Positions 8,558 to 16,978 of a stretch of DNA of 45,726 nt are shown here, in pieces. Every line of letters begins with the position of its first letter. Within the stretch, counting starts at the first letter, position 1. Below the pieces are notes generated by a model that was not told where the DNA came from, ran no database searches, and saw only the letters and a program-made list of their open reading frames with translations. The DNA is from Brevibacillus fortis (GTDB lineage Bacteria > Bacillota > Bacilli > Brevibacillales > Brevibacillaceae), in assembly GCF_003013395.1 (NCBI RefSeq), contig NZ_PXZM01000032.1, positions 1-45,726 of the forward strand, written 5' to 3'. A program made the translations under genes and the position numbers.

Positions 8558-9481
8558 TTAGCTGTCATAACGGATTTTCGGATTCAGTGCCTTGTACAAG
8601 ATATCTACCAGCAGATTCACGAGAATGAACTCCAGTGAAAACAACAGGATGACAGCCTGTACAACCGGATAATCGCGGAACGCAATGGAATCGATCAACA
8701 GACGCCCCATACCCGGAATGCTAAACACCGTCTCCACGACAACTGATCCGCCCAACAGAAAGCCGAATTGAAGACCAGCGATCGTCACGACTGGAATCAT
8801 CGAATTTTTCAATGCGTGCTTGCGAACGACTACGGATTCCTTCAGCCCTTTTGCTCGACCTGTTCGGATAAAATCTTCCTTTAAGGTTTCGAGCAGGGAG
8901 GAGCGTGTAAAACGAGCGAGCATCGACATGATGCCTGCTCCTAAGGTTAACGAGGGGAGCACGTAGCTCTTCCAGCTCTCAACCCCACCTGTGGGAAACC
9001 AGCCCAGCGTGACAGAAAAAATTTGTATGAGAATGAGCCCCAGCCAAAATCCAGGCAAGGAAATACCGGAAATCGCCGTCAGCATCCCTACATAATCCGG
9101 CCATTTATTGCGGAAAACAGCAGAGATCGTCCCAATCAGCAGTCCGAGCACCAATGCCCAGCCCAGGCTCATGAATGTCAGCGTCATCGTTACGGAAAAA
9201 CGGTTTTCAAACATATCGCTAATGGGAAGCCCCGTCTTCAAGGAGTGTCCCAAATTCCCTGTTAGCAGGTTTTGCATGTAGTTGACGTACTGGGTATGCA
9301 ATGGTTTATCCAAGCCCAGCTCCTGACGCACCCGTTCGATTTCCTCCAACGTCGCTTCTTTTCCCGCCGCCAAGCGGACAGGATCACCCGGAACCAGATG
9401 GATAAAAAAGAAAATGAGCAACGACACGACAAAAATAATCGGGATGATCTCGATGAGTCTCTTTACGATATAACGGAACAT
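8558..9481 (-). CDS. oppB: Opp/Dpp-type ABC transporter permease (OppB-like)
   Basis: A 307-aa inner-membrane permease. It begins MFRYIVKRLIEIIP, the usual OppB/DppB start, has the PGDP motif after helix 1 (about 31-34), six predicted helices, and the EAA-type loop containing RTGRAKGLKES. The start at 9481 is set by GGAGG nine bases upstream. It lies 67 bases after the binding-protein gene and pairs with the OppC-like permease. Confidence 0.92.
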   Translation of the reverse strand: MFRYIVKRLIEIIPIIFVVSLLIFFFIHLVPGDPVRLAAGKEATLEEIERVRQELGLDKPLHTQYVNYMQNLLTGNLGHSLKTGLPISDMFENRFSVTMTLTFMSLGWALVLGLLIGTISAVFRNKWPDYVGMLTAISGISLPGFWLGLILIQIFSVTLGWFPTGGVESWKSYVLPSLTLGAGIMSMLARFTRSSLLETLKEDFIRTGRAKGLKESVVVRKHALKNSMIPVVTIAGLQFGFLLGGSVVVETVFSIPGMGRLLIDSIAFRDYPVVQAVILLFSLEFILVNLLVDILYKALNPKIRYDS

Positions 9482-9548
9482 GGTACGGTTCCTCCTAAAA
9501 GGAAAGCAGCGCCCAGCGGCAGACAATGCCCGAACGCTGCTTCAAGTA

Positions 9549-11135
9549 TTATTGGAACGCCGCTTCTCTTACATAGATGCCGCCACTCGGTGTGATATAA
9601 ACACCGTTCACGTTCGCGCGTTTTCCGTACAAGATTTCATCGACTGCGAGGAAAATCCATGGTGCATCTTTAAACACGTTTTCTTGCACGACGCCATACA
9701 GCTGCTTTTGCTTATCTTGGTCTGACGATTGTGTCGCTTCCTTGATGCTTTGATCGACGCGGTCATTTTTGTAGAAAGCCGTGTTCGCTCCTGCTGGCGG
9801 GAAGTTCTCGCTGCTGAACAATGAACGCATCGCATTGTCTGGATCAGCAGACGACCAGCTTACGTACCACATGTTCATTTTTGCTTCTTCTGGCGATTTG
9901 ATGCCGTAGATTTCATCAGACAGCGTCGCTTCTTCCATCGATTTCACTTCAACAGTAATCCCGACTTGCTTCAATTGCTGCTGGATGAATTGCATGCCTT
10001 TCATCGTATCTGAGTTCGTATTGCCCCAAATATCGGTTGTGAAGCCGTTCTCGTAGCCTGCTTCTTTCAAAAGCTTTTTTGCCTTTTCGATGTTGTATTC
10101 ATAGACGCCTTGCTTCGAGTAGTGTGCGATCGTCGGGGACATCACGGATTCCAATTGCGTCCCGTATCCGGCCTTTACCACTTTAATGAACGCATCCTTG
10201 TCGACTGCATGGTTGATGGCTTGGCGCACTCGGGGATCATCAAACGGCTTTTTCAGCATATTGATCGAGACATAGCGGGTGATGGTAGAAGGTGTGCGCT
10301 CTACCTTTACTCCCTCTGCTCCATTCAGTGTCTCTACCTGCTGCTCCGGCAACGGATAGATGACGTCTGCTTCTCCGGTCTTCAGCATGGCTACACGAGA
10401 GCCGTTTTCCGGAACGGGCTTGTAGACGATTTTACCGACCTTGGCAGCGCCCTTGTTCCAGTGATCTGGATTCAGTTCTACCGTCAGATGGTCACCCTGT
10501 ACCCATTCCACGAATTTGTATGGACCTGTACCGACTGGATTTTTGGTAATGTCTTTCCCGTACTTTTCCAAAGCCGCCGGGCTGATGATTCCAGTCGTGA
10601 ATTTGTTGATCATCGCAGAAAACGGCTGGTTCAGCGTTACTTTTACCGTGTGCTCGTCGACTACCTCTGTGGACTTGATGTATTTGTAGTTCCGATAAGC
10701 TCTCAGGTTATTGTCTTTGTTGCTCATCCGGTCGAAGTTGATTTTGACCCCTTCTGCATTGAATGGTGTGCCATCATGGAACTTAACGTTTTGCCGGAGC
10801 TTGAAGGTGTACTCCGTCGCATCTTCATTCACCGAATATTCAGTCGACAAACCCGGCATGAGCTTCAAATCCTTGTCGTAAATCAGAAGCCCTTCAAACA
10901 TGGCGCTTTGGACACCTGATGACAGTGCATCCCCTGTATTTTGCGGGTCCATCGTGATGAAGTTCTCGTTTACGGCGATCACCATCTGATCTTTTTGCGG
11001 CGCTCCTGTTGTTGTCCCCCCATTGGAAGCGGCCGGAGTTCCATTGCCACTACCACCGCCACTGGAACATCCGAAAAGTAAAGCCACTGAAAAAAGTAAG
11101 ACGGATGCTGTTCGCAAAAACGATGCTTTTTTCAT
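9549..11135 (-). CDS. oppA: Solute-binding lipoprotein of an Opp/Dpp-type ABC transporter (family 5)
   Basis: A 528-aa extracellular binding protein. It has a lipoprotein signal (LLFGC, Cys23), a Ser/Gly/Thr-rich linker to about residue 45, and the family 5 core: FKLRQNVKFHDGTPFNAEGV about 110-130, NPVGTGPYKF about 195, and DDPRVRQAINHAVDK about 300. A GGGGG site precedes the ATG. It is first in the order binding protein, permease, permease, ATPase, ATPase. Family 5 proteins bind peptides, oligosaccharides, nickel or opines; the ligand here is open, but the adjacent sugar-type enzymes argue for a carbohydrate or glycoconjugate. Confidence 0.92.
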   Translation of the reverse strand: MKKASFLRTASVLLFSVALLFGCSSGGGSGNGTPAASNGGTTTGAPQKDQMVIAVNENFITMDPQNTGDALSSGVQSAMFEGLLIYDKDLKLMPGLSTEYSVNEDATEYTFKLRQNVKFHDGTPFNAEGVKINFDRMSNKDNNLRAYRNYKYIKSTEVVDEHTVKVTLNQPFSAMINKFTTGIISPAALEKYGKDITKNPVGTGPYKFVEWVQGDHLTVELNPDHWNKGAAKVGKIVYKPVPENGSRVAMLKTGEADVIYPLPEQQVETLNGAEGVKVERTPSTITRYVSINMLKKPFDDPRVRQAINHAVDKDAFIKVVKAGYGTQLESVMSPTIAHYSKQGVYEYNIEKAKKLLKEAGYENGFTTDIWGNTNSDTMKGMQFIQQQLKQVGITVEVKSMEEATLSDEIYGIKSPEEAKMNMWYVSWSSADPDNAMRSLFSSENFPPAGANTAFYKNDRVDQSIKEATQSSDQDKQKQLYGVVQENVFKDAPWIFLAVDEILYGKRANVNGVYITPSGGIYVREAAFQ

Positions 11136-11206
11136 TTCTTTTCCCCCTTGTCTTCATCTGCTTTATGGGTGATATCTGGATGTCCATGGATTGGTCTTGC
11201 TAACCG

Positions 11207-12271
11207 TTATCGGGTGAACACAATTTCTCGTCCGGTCGTGGCCGATTCGTAAATGCCGCACAGAATCTTCATCATCTCTACACCGTCCTGCACGGGGCTG
11301 AGCGTTTCTTTTTCACCCAAAATGCTTGCGATGAAGTGATCGATCTCGTTTTGGAAGCCTCGCTTGAAATCAAACGATAATTTATCCATTTGCGGGCTGA
11401 CGTTCAGGATGGTGTCATGCTTTTCCGCAATGATGGACAGCTCTGGCTCCACCTCGGCGCCTCCCTTGTCTCCGTACAGCTTGACGGTCAGCTCGTCTTT
11501 TTTCGCATGCAGCGTATAGCTCACATCCACGAAAAGGGACGCTCCGTTTTCAAAGCGAATGAGTGCATTGGCCATATCCTCTACCGTGTTTTTGGAAGGG
11601 TCGTAGTCAGCTGCTTTGTAAAAGGAAAGATTTTTGACGTTGGCGCGATTGCCCAGCTTGTTGTATGTATTGCCGCTAACAGTCGTTACTTTTGGGCAGC
11701 CCATCAAGTACCAGCACAGATCAATGACATGCACACCGAGATCGATCAGCGGACCACCGCCCGATCTGTCCTTGTCGGCGAACCAACCACCCGGATTGCC
11801 CAATCGGCGCAGACAGGATGCCTTCGCGTAATAAATCTCTCCCAGCTCTCCCGCATCGATGAACTGTTTGAGCAATTGCGCATTCGTGTCGTACCTTCTC
11901 ACAAAGCCCACCTGAAGCAGCTTCCCACTCTTTTTCACAGCCTCTTCAATTTGGAGAGCGCTTTCAATTGTTGTACTTAAAGGCTTTTCCAAAAGCACGT
12001 GCTTTCCGGCTTCAAGAGCAGCGATGGCAATTTCTGCGTGTGTATTGTTCCACGTACAAATGCTGACAGCGTCTACCTGTTCATCTGCGAAAACATCTTC
12101 AAGCTTGCTGTAGTAAGTCCGGGCACCGTACTTCTCTGCTTTTTCCTTTGCCCTCTCCTCGTTGAAGTCGACGACAGCGCGAATTTCTGTACGCTCGTTT
12201 TGTTGGTACGATTGCAAGTGCATGTCTGAAATAGACCCTGCACCAATCACCGCAACCCTCAATTTTGCCAT
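11207..12271 (-). CDS. Gfo/Idh/MocA family oxidoreductase, canonical
   Basis: A 354-aa NAD(P)-dependent dehydrogenase. Residues 5-20 form a canonical nucleotide loop (VAVIGAGSISDMH). Lys96 sits in LEKPLS, and the catalytic motif reads D177-x-G-x-H181-x-x-D184 after the GGGP turn. It resembles inositol 2-dehydrogenase and glucose-fructose oxidoreductase relatives; the substrate cannot be assigned. A strong AAGGAGG lies just before the ATG. It lies between the ROK kinase gene and the binding-protein gene, 71 bases before the latter, so it is probably co-expressed with both. Confidence 0.92.
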   Translation of the reverse strand: MAKLRVAVIGAGSISDMHLQSYQQNERTEIRAVVDFNEERAKEKAEKYGARTYYSKLEDVFADEQVDAVSICTWNNTHAEIAIAALEAGKHVLLEKPLSTTIESALQIEEAVKKSGKLLQVGFVRRYDTNAQLLKQFIDAGELGEIYYAKASCLRRLGNPGGWFADKDRSGGGPLIDLGVHVIDLCWYLMGCPKVTTVSGNTYNKLGNRANVKNLSFYKAADYDPSKNTVEDMANALIRFENGASLFVDVSYTLHAKKDELTVKLYGDKGGAEVEPELSIIAEKHDTILNVSPQMDKLSFDFKRGFQNEIDHFIASILGEKETLSPVQDGVEMMKILCGIYESATTGREIVFTR

Positions 12272-12334
12272 GATTTTTTCTTCCTCCTTGGTTCTCGTTT
12301 GTTAATTAATTTTTTCAGTGGAGTAATTAATAAG

Positions 12335-12363
12335 ATGATACAAAATTGTTTTAATTTTTGCAA
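12335..12363 (-). promoter_or_regulatory. Candidate internal promoter ahead of the canonical Gfo/Idh/MocA gene
   Basis: On the minus strand TTGCAA (12363-12358) and TATCAT (12340-12335) are 17 bases apart. It overlaps the 3' end of the ROK kinase gene. If real, the transporter part of the block could be transcribed separately. Confidence 0.35.
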
Positions 12364-13325
12364 TATGGATTTTTGAATATTCCCCCTGCCGCTCCCATCA
12401 CACCTGCCTCCACCCCTATATGACTTGTGACCACCCGCACTTCATTCACCAATCCAGGGATGCATCTCTCTCTCATGCTCGTTTCGATTTCCGGGAGCAA
12501 TAAGGCGGATGCGTTCATAACCCCACCACCAAAGACGATTACCTCTGGATTAAACAAATAGATCAGATTGGCTGCTCCTATGCCTAAGTAAAACCCAGCT
12601 TGCTTTACGATTTGCGCGAAAAATGGATCGCCTGCAAGAGCAGCTTCACTGATCACCTTTGCTGTCAGCTCTCCATTTTCAACAAGGGTTCGATTGGTAA
12701 CGGGCTCCTTCGCGGTTGTCAGTATGTGACGGGCGGCGTTTTCGATGGCAGTGCCAGAAGCGTAATTTTCCAGGCATCCGCGATTTCCACAACGGCATGA
12801 CGGTCCGTTCCAATCGATCGAGATATGACCGAATTCTCCCGCACTCCCATCTCTACCTGAAACCAACCGCCCGTCACTGATGATTCCTGCCCCTACCCCT
12901 GTGCTGACCGTGACGTAAATCATATTTCGTGTACCGACACCCGCGCCCCATAGCCACTCCGCAATTGCCGCTGCATTCGCATCATTGAACAGTTGAACAG
13001 GCAATCCGAACCTTTGCCCAATCAACGTGCCAATCGGTACATTTCGCCACCCCAAATTGCTCGCAAAAACGACTTCACCGCTATCGCTGTTAATCACACC
13101 CGCTGAAGCGATTCCTACACCGCGTACTTTTTCAGGATGGATGCCGCTTGCTGACAGGACATCGTGCGTGGCGGACAGCACCCTTTCGATCACTGCCTTC
13201 TCTCCCTCTTCCGCGTGCGTAGGCAGTTGCTTTTGTGCGATCAATCGGCCTGTCTGATCCACCAGACCAGCCAAGATTTTGGTCCCGCCCAAATCCAGTC
13301 CAATCGCATATTCCTCTTTTGACAT
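12351..13325 (-). CDS. ROK family sugar kinase (glucokinase-like)
   Basis: A 324-aa cytoplasmic sugar kinase. The ATP loop GLDLGGTK (9-16), catalytic FNDANAAA with Asp115, STGVGAGII for ATP (141-149), and zinc site His167 plus C177-x-C-G-x-x-G-C184 are all intact. It resembles Bacillales GlcK. Glucose, N-acetyl sugars, mannose and fructose are all possible substrates in this family. It is the first gene of the minus-strand block. The sequence GAAGGAGAG precedes the ATG. Unlike the ROK repressor in the same block it has no DNA-binding domain. Confidence 0.92.
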   Translation of the reverse strand: MSKEEYAIGLDLGGTKILAGLVDQTGRLIAQKQLPTHAEEGEKAVIERVLSATHDVLSASGIHPEKVRGVGIASAGVINSDSGEVVFASNLGWRNVPIGTLIGQRFGLPVQLFNDANAAAIAEWLWGAGVGTRNMIYVTVSTGVGAGIISDGRLVSGRDGSAGEFGHISIDWNGPSCRCGNRGCLENYASGTAIENAARHILTTAKEPVTNRTLVENGELTAKVISEAALAGDPFFAQIVKQAGFYLGIGAANLIYLFNPEVIVFGGGVMNASALLLPEIETSMRERCIPGLVNEVRVVTSHIGVEAGVMGAAGGIFKNPYCKN

Positions 13326-13674
13326 GCTCGTCTCTCCTTCGTTTACTGTAACTGCTTTACGTTAATTTCTCCAATGGCTTTATAAATTCAACTAACTTTA
13401 TTTGTAGCACAACCCTTCCTCTTCGTCCAGATTATTCTGTAAATTTACCTCGCGATTTTTGGGCGTTCATGCCCTCTCCTCCATTACTCCTTTTTGATCA
13501 CCATTTCCAGAAATTTTCAGTAAAAAACTACTATTGAAATGGCAAGGAAAAACCAGATTTGTAGGGAGAAGGGTTCTATTATTGTAAATATTTTGTAATT
13601 GACTTGAAAATATTGGGACCCTATTTTACCATTAGACAAACATTTTTAATCTCGTTTGGAAAGGAGCCCCACTG
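13326..13674. other. Divergent intergenic region between the catabolic block and the matrixin gene
   Basis: No gene seen. It must hold the main promoter of the minus-strand block, but I find no convincing -35/-10 pair or perfect palindrome for the ROK repressor there. The plus-strand side has a clear promoter, listed separately. Confidence 0.6.
13599..13627 (+). promoter_or_regulatory. Promoter of the matrixin-like protease gene
   Basis: TTGACT (13599-13604), 17-base spacer, TATTTT (13622-13627), about 45 bases ahead of the start codon. Confidence 0.6.
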
Positions 13675-14442
13675 ATGTTAGAAAGAATTTTACGTACACT
13701 CCTACTATTCACGCTTACTCTAGTTACTCTCGTAAATGGATACTTTGTCACTCCGACAAGCGCACAGGATCAATCCGAATATAAAGTAGATTTTAGCGGT
13801 GTATCCGCTCCGATCCCTGTCAATATCCGTACCGGACCATCTACTTCTGCCGCAATCATCGACAGGCTTTCTCCTAATACCCGAGTACAATTTTCTGGTT
13901 GGACCCGAGGTACCTCGCTCACTGATTATTGGACAAGCGCCTCAGATAATAGATGGTTCTTCTACGAGAAAAACGGCGTGAAATACTATGTCGCCTCTGC
14001 TTTTATTAATGGAAATCCACCTGAAATCGATCAAAATAACCCCTTCGTTTCGTACCAAGTAACCATTACCACAAACATTCCTGCTCTTAGACAGGCCTAT
14101 GAAAAAGCGATACGCAATTGGAATAACACAGGCATTGTTTTATTAACACCATCACAAAACGCTCCCATTACCTTAGGTGAAGGTTATGCGAGAGGCTATG
14201 ATGGATTTGGCTGGTGGCAATCGAATGGCTCGAGAGTTACCGGTGGCACTGTCATCCAATGGAACAGAGTAAGCAACAGAAACGCCGCTTATTTAGAAGC
14301 CTTGGCTACTCATGAGATTGGACATGTCATACGCCTAAATCACAGGTCCGATTACTCGATCATGAATAATTCCTGGCTAACAAGAATCACCGGTCCCACA
14401 CAAAACGACATCAATGAGCTTAGGAACATCTATAGTCGATAA
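13675..14442 (+). CDS. Exported SH3-domain and matrixin-like zinc metalloprotease
   Basis: A 255-aa secreted protein. Residues 1-30 are a signal peptide ending near TSA. Residues 40-115 resemble a bacterial SH3 domain (VNIRTGPSTSAAIIDRL), usually used to bind cell wall. Residues 125-255 form a small metzincin domain with the zinc motif H213-E-I-G-H217-V-I-R-L-N-H223 and a likely Met-turn at Met230 (SIMNN). The arrangement suggests a wall-associated protease; no propeptide with a cysteine switch is apparent. GGAAAGGAG precedes the ATG. The substrate is unknown. Confidence 0.88.
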   Translation: MLERILRTLLLFTLTLVTLVNGYFVTPTSAQDQSEYKVDFSGVSAPIPVNIRTGPSTSAAIIDRLSPNTRVQFSGWTRGTSLTDYWTSASDNRWFFYEKNGVKYYVASAFINGNPPEIDQNNPFVSYQVTITTNIPALRQAYEKAIRNWNNTGIVLLTPSQNAPITLGEGYARGYDGFGWWQSNGSRVTGGTVIQWNRVSNRNAAYLEALATHEIGHVIRLNHRSDYSIMNNSWLTRITGPTQNDINELRNIYSR

Positions 14443-14472
14443 CTTCATTGCCGCAATTTTCCCATCCGTTAC

Positions 14473-14498
14473 AAGCTTTATACGATAAAGCTTTGTCC
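14473..14498 (+). terminator. Hairpin after the protease gene
   Basis: AAGCTTTAT (14473-14481) and ATAAAGCTT (14485-14493) are perfect 9-bp arms with a 3-base loop; the following T-run is short. It may act with the second hairpin at 14529. Confidence 0.5.
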
Positions 14499-14528
14499 AA
14501 CAAAAAAGACGATACTAGGCAATCTTTT

Positions 14529-14556
14529 GGCTGTCGAGAATATCGACGGCCTTTTG
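14529..14556 (+). terminator. Second hairpin terminator after the protease gene
   Basis: GGCTGTCGA (14529-14537) pairs with TCGACGGCC (14543-14551, one G-U), followed by TTTTG. Confidence 0.65.
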
Positions 14557-14655
14557 TGATGAACAGCCCAACTCTTGGTAATAGACGCCTTTCCTTCTCA
14601 TTCATCAACGTATACTATTAGAAATATTCCTTACAATTCCCCAAAGGAGGATCCC

Positions 14656-15180
14656 ATGAATACTCAAATCCTCAGTGCACGCCTGACTCTCACGAAAGTG
14701 GCCTTACACGATTGGGAGCTGATCCGTTCCATCTATTCCAACCCGACACTGATGGAGCATATCGGAGCGACCATGAGCGAAGAGGACATCCGCCGTAACT
14801 TTGAGAAAGAACTCGCTCCGTGGAGCCTCGACTCCACCCACTGGCTCACCTGGATCATCCGTGAAACCGACTCTGGTAACGACGTTGGCTTGATTAGCAT
14901 CTGCACCCGTAACCGAGAACATCTCACTGCTGAAGTGGGCTTCATCATTCTGGAGGGATCCAAAGGCAAGGGCTATGCTACAGAAGCAATCAGACGCGTA
15001 TTTGATTTCGCTGTGGATACTTTTGGATTCAATAAATTTACGGCCGTTTGTTCTGAAGAGCATGCAGCTTCAAGACGCGTTTTGGAGAAGGCTGGAATGA
15101 AGCTGGATAAAATCATGCCCGAAAGCACTGAAATTGCGGGTAAGATGGTGAATGACTGTTTTTATTCGTTGGAGAGTTAG
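14656..15180 (+). CDS. GNAT family N-acetyltransferase (RimJ/RimL type)
   Basis: A 174-aa acetyl-CoA-dependent acetyltransferase. It shows the RimJ/RimL layout: LSARLTLTKV at the start, AEVGFIILEGSKGKGYATEAI as the acetyl-CoA loop (about 95-117), and FTAVCSEEHAASRRVLEKAGM (about 130-150). The start at 14656 follows AAAGGAGG; the open frame from 14575 has no such site. Monocistronic by position. The acceptor, either a protein N-terminus or a small molecule, is not predictable. Confidence 0.9.
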   Translation: MNTQILSARLTLTKVALHDWELIRSIYSNPTLMEHIGATMSEEDIRRNFEKELAPWSLDSTHWLTWIIRETDSGNDVGLISICTRNREHLTAEVGFIILEGSKGKGYATEAIRRVFDFAVDTFGFNKFTAVCSEEHAASRRVLEKAGMKLDKIMPESTEIAGKMVNDCFYSLES

Positions 15181-15242
15181 TTTTTGGATATATTTTCCTT
15201 ATGAAGATTGGGCTTCCATCACGGAATCCCCCTGTAGGTTTA

Positions 15243-15251
15243 TGCTATAAT
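15243..15251 (+). promoter_or_regulatory. Extended -10 promoter of the small membrane protein gene
   Basis: TGC followed by TATAAT (15246-15251), 24 bases ahead of the start codon. No good -35 is seen, as is usual for extended -10 promoters. Confidence 0.55.
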
Positions 15252-15275
15252 ACTTCTTAACTGGAGGTGTGCAGC

Positions 15276-15467
15276 ATGAATTCTTCGAACAACAATCAAG
15301 CCTTTAACAGCGCAATGAGTCACTTGCAAAATATCGAAGGACTCCCGAGCAAATCCGCCGATTTACATAGCATGCCAGCACCTGTAAGATGGTTTGCTTA
15401 CATTGCTTTTGGAGGTATGGCTATCGGTGGAATCATTGCTTTCATCCTGGCCTTGATGAACAATTAA
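15276..15467 (+). CDS. Small single-pass membrane protein, function unknown
   Basis: A 63-aa protein with a polar, Asn/Ser-rich N-terminal half and one membrane helix (about 38-61, WFAYIAFGGMAIGGIIAF). The ATG at 15276 has GGAGGTG upstream at ideal spacing, a perfect extended -10 in front and a strong terminator behind, so it looks like a real single-gene unit. I do not recognise the family. Confidence 0.75.
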   Translation: MNSSNNNQAFNSAMSHLQNIEGLPSKSADLHSMPAPVRWFAYIAFGGMAIGGIIAFILALMNN

Positions 15468-15468
15468 C

Positions 15469-15496
15469 GGTCTGTACTCTGTACAGGCTTTTTTTA
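15469..15496 (+). terminator. Terminator of the small membrane protein gene
   Basis: GTCTGTAC (15470-15477) and GTACAGGC (15481-15488) enclose TCT, followed by seven T. Confidence 0.85.
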
Positions 15497-15526
15497 TTCA
15501 ATTTGTAGGAATGAACAGATGTTTTA

Positions 15527-16744
15527 CTATTTGGGTGATCCAATATAACGATTTCTAGCTGCACCTAGACCAAATATAAAGAGCAAGGCTGACGCGCAAA
15601 CCAAAATGAGAAGTGGAATCGTCCAGCTACCAGTTACATCATGCAGATATCCGAAAAGAGTCGGGCCTATTGCAGCAAGTAGGTATCCAACTGATTGAGC
15701 CATACCGGACAGCTCTGCAGCCTGTTGTGCATTCTCTGTACGTAAGCCAAAAAACATCATGGCTAAGCTAAATGCAAAACCTCCCCCAATTCCTAGTACG
15801 ATGATCCACAAAACGATTAAATTCGGGCTTCCGTAAAGTAACCCAAGAGTTCCAATGAAAAGCAAAATCGTCGTAATCGTAACTAATGAACGTTGACTGG
15901 ACATACGTCCTGCAATAATCGGAACGACAAAAGTAAATGGAAGCAAAGCTAACTGCATAATAGAAAGTAACCAACCAGATTGATCTGAGCTTATGCCTTG
16001 TTGTTTCAAGATTTCAGGTAGCCATGTGATAAGTACGTAAAAAATCATAGATTGGAGTCCCATAAATAAAGTTACTTGCCATGCTAGTGCAGAACGCCAT
16101 AAATTCACGTTGCTATCAGCCGTTTGCTTATGAAGAGGGTCTGTTTCCCCACGGCGGCGTTTCATTTGAGGTAACCAAAAGAATACGGATACGAAACTAA
16201 GAATACCCCAAATTCCCAGTGCACCTTGCCATCCAAGTCCTAATCCAACTGCAATGGGAACACTAATACCAGAGGCTATCGCTCCTAATAAATTCATAGA
16301 TATGGAATATACACCCGTCATTAAACCAATTCTTCTGGGAAACTCCCGTTTAATAAGACTAGGCAACAATACATTAGAGACAGAAATTGCCAATCCAAGA
16401 ACAACAGTACCGATATATAAAGTAGCGATTCCTGACAGGGAACGCAAAATAACCCCAAAAGTAAGAAGAATAATGGAGATGAGAATCATTACTTCTACTC
16501 CAAACTTTCGTCCTAATTTAGGAACAATAGGAGAAAAAAGTGCAAAAGCTAATAGAGGTAACGTGGTAATCATACCTGCCAGCGTATTCGAAATGTGAAC
16601 ATCGTCCCTAATAAGACCAACTAGAGGCCCCACCGACGTTAAAGGAGCCCGTAAATTAGTTGCAATAAATATGATACCTACAATCATCACCCAAACTGCT
16701 GATCTAGTAACATTTGGATTTGATTTTATATCTTGAGTGCTCAT
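15527..16744 (-). CDS. MFS transporter, CynX/NimT (cyanate permease-like) family
   Basis: A 405-aa, 12-helix major facilitator. The N-terminal signature NLRAPLTSVGPLVGLIRDD and AGMITTLPLLAFALFSPIVPKLGRKFG are typical of CynX/NimT/YeaN proteins. A polar cytoplasmic loop near residue 200 (PQMKRRRGETDP) separates the halves. The ATG at 16744 follows GGAGGG; the open frame to 16786 has no binding site. The family exports or imports small organic anions and nitroimidazole-type compounds; the substrate is unknown. The neighbouring XRE-cupin gene is probably its regulator. Confidence 0.9.
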   Translation of the reverse strand: MSTQDIKSNPNVTRSAVWVMIVGIIFIATNLRAPLTSVGPLVGLIRDDVHISNTLAGMITTLPLLAFALFSPIVPKLGRKFGVEVMILISIILLTFGVILRSLSGIATLYIGTVVLGLAISVSNVLLPSLIKREFPRRIGLMTGVYSISMNLLGAIASGISVPIAVGLGLGWQGALGIWGILSFVSVFFWLPQMKRRRGETDPLHKQTADSNVNLWRSALAWQVTLFMGLQSMIFYVLITWLPEILKQQGISSDQSGWLLSIMQLALLPFTFVVPIIAGRMSSQRSLVTITTILLFIGTLGLLYGSPNLIVLWIIVLGIGGGFAFSLAMMFFGLRTENAQQAAELSGMAQSVGYLLAAIGPTLFGYLHDVTGSWTIPLLILVCASALLFIFGLGAARNRYIGSPK

Positions 16745-16804
16745 AATTATCCCTCCTCGTTTTTTAAATTTGATACAGAAGTTCATTCAAACCCAAAACA
16801 TTAT

Positions 16805-16824
16805 AAGTATATTATAATATACTT
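16805..16824. promoter_or_regulatory. Perfect 20-bp palindrome upstream of the MFS gene, candidate operator
   Basis: AAGTATATTA and TAATATACTT form a perfect inverted repeat with no spacer, 61 bases ahead of the MFS start and within AT-rich promoter-like sequence. It is a good candidate for the binding site of the adjacent XRE-cupin regulator. Confidence 0.5.
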
Positions 16825-16906
16825 TTTGCCCAACAAATATCACTATAATATAACTAGCAACAATTGTCCAATAGCTATCATCGTTTATAAATCACAACAA
16901 GAAATA

Positions 16907-16938
16907 ACCCTTTATCAACCATTCAGTCGATAAAGGGT
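16907..16938 (-). terminator. Hairpin after the XRE-cupin gene
   Basis: ACCCTTTATC (16907-16916) and GATAAAGGGT (16929-16938) are perfect 10-bp arms with a 12-base loop; T-rich sequence follows on the minus strand. Confidence 0.6.
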
Positions 16939-16978
16939 CATAGTCATCGTAGTCTATGAGAATACAGGGGATAGATTT

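Noticed and set aside
10110..10919. Plus-strand frame of 269 codons opposite the binding-protein gene
   Set aside because: It is fully antisense to a well-supported gene and has no start signals.
13360..13395. Possible catabolite (cre) or ROK operator ahead of the ROK kinase gene
   Set aside because: TGTAACTGCTTTACG is only partly like a cre site and lacks symmetry; nearby TTAGTTGAATTTATAAAG is not palindromic.
14420..14608. Minus-strand 62-codon frame between the protease and GNAT genes
   Set aside because: It covers two terminator hairpins and shows no binding site or recognisable sequence.
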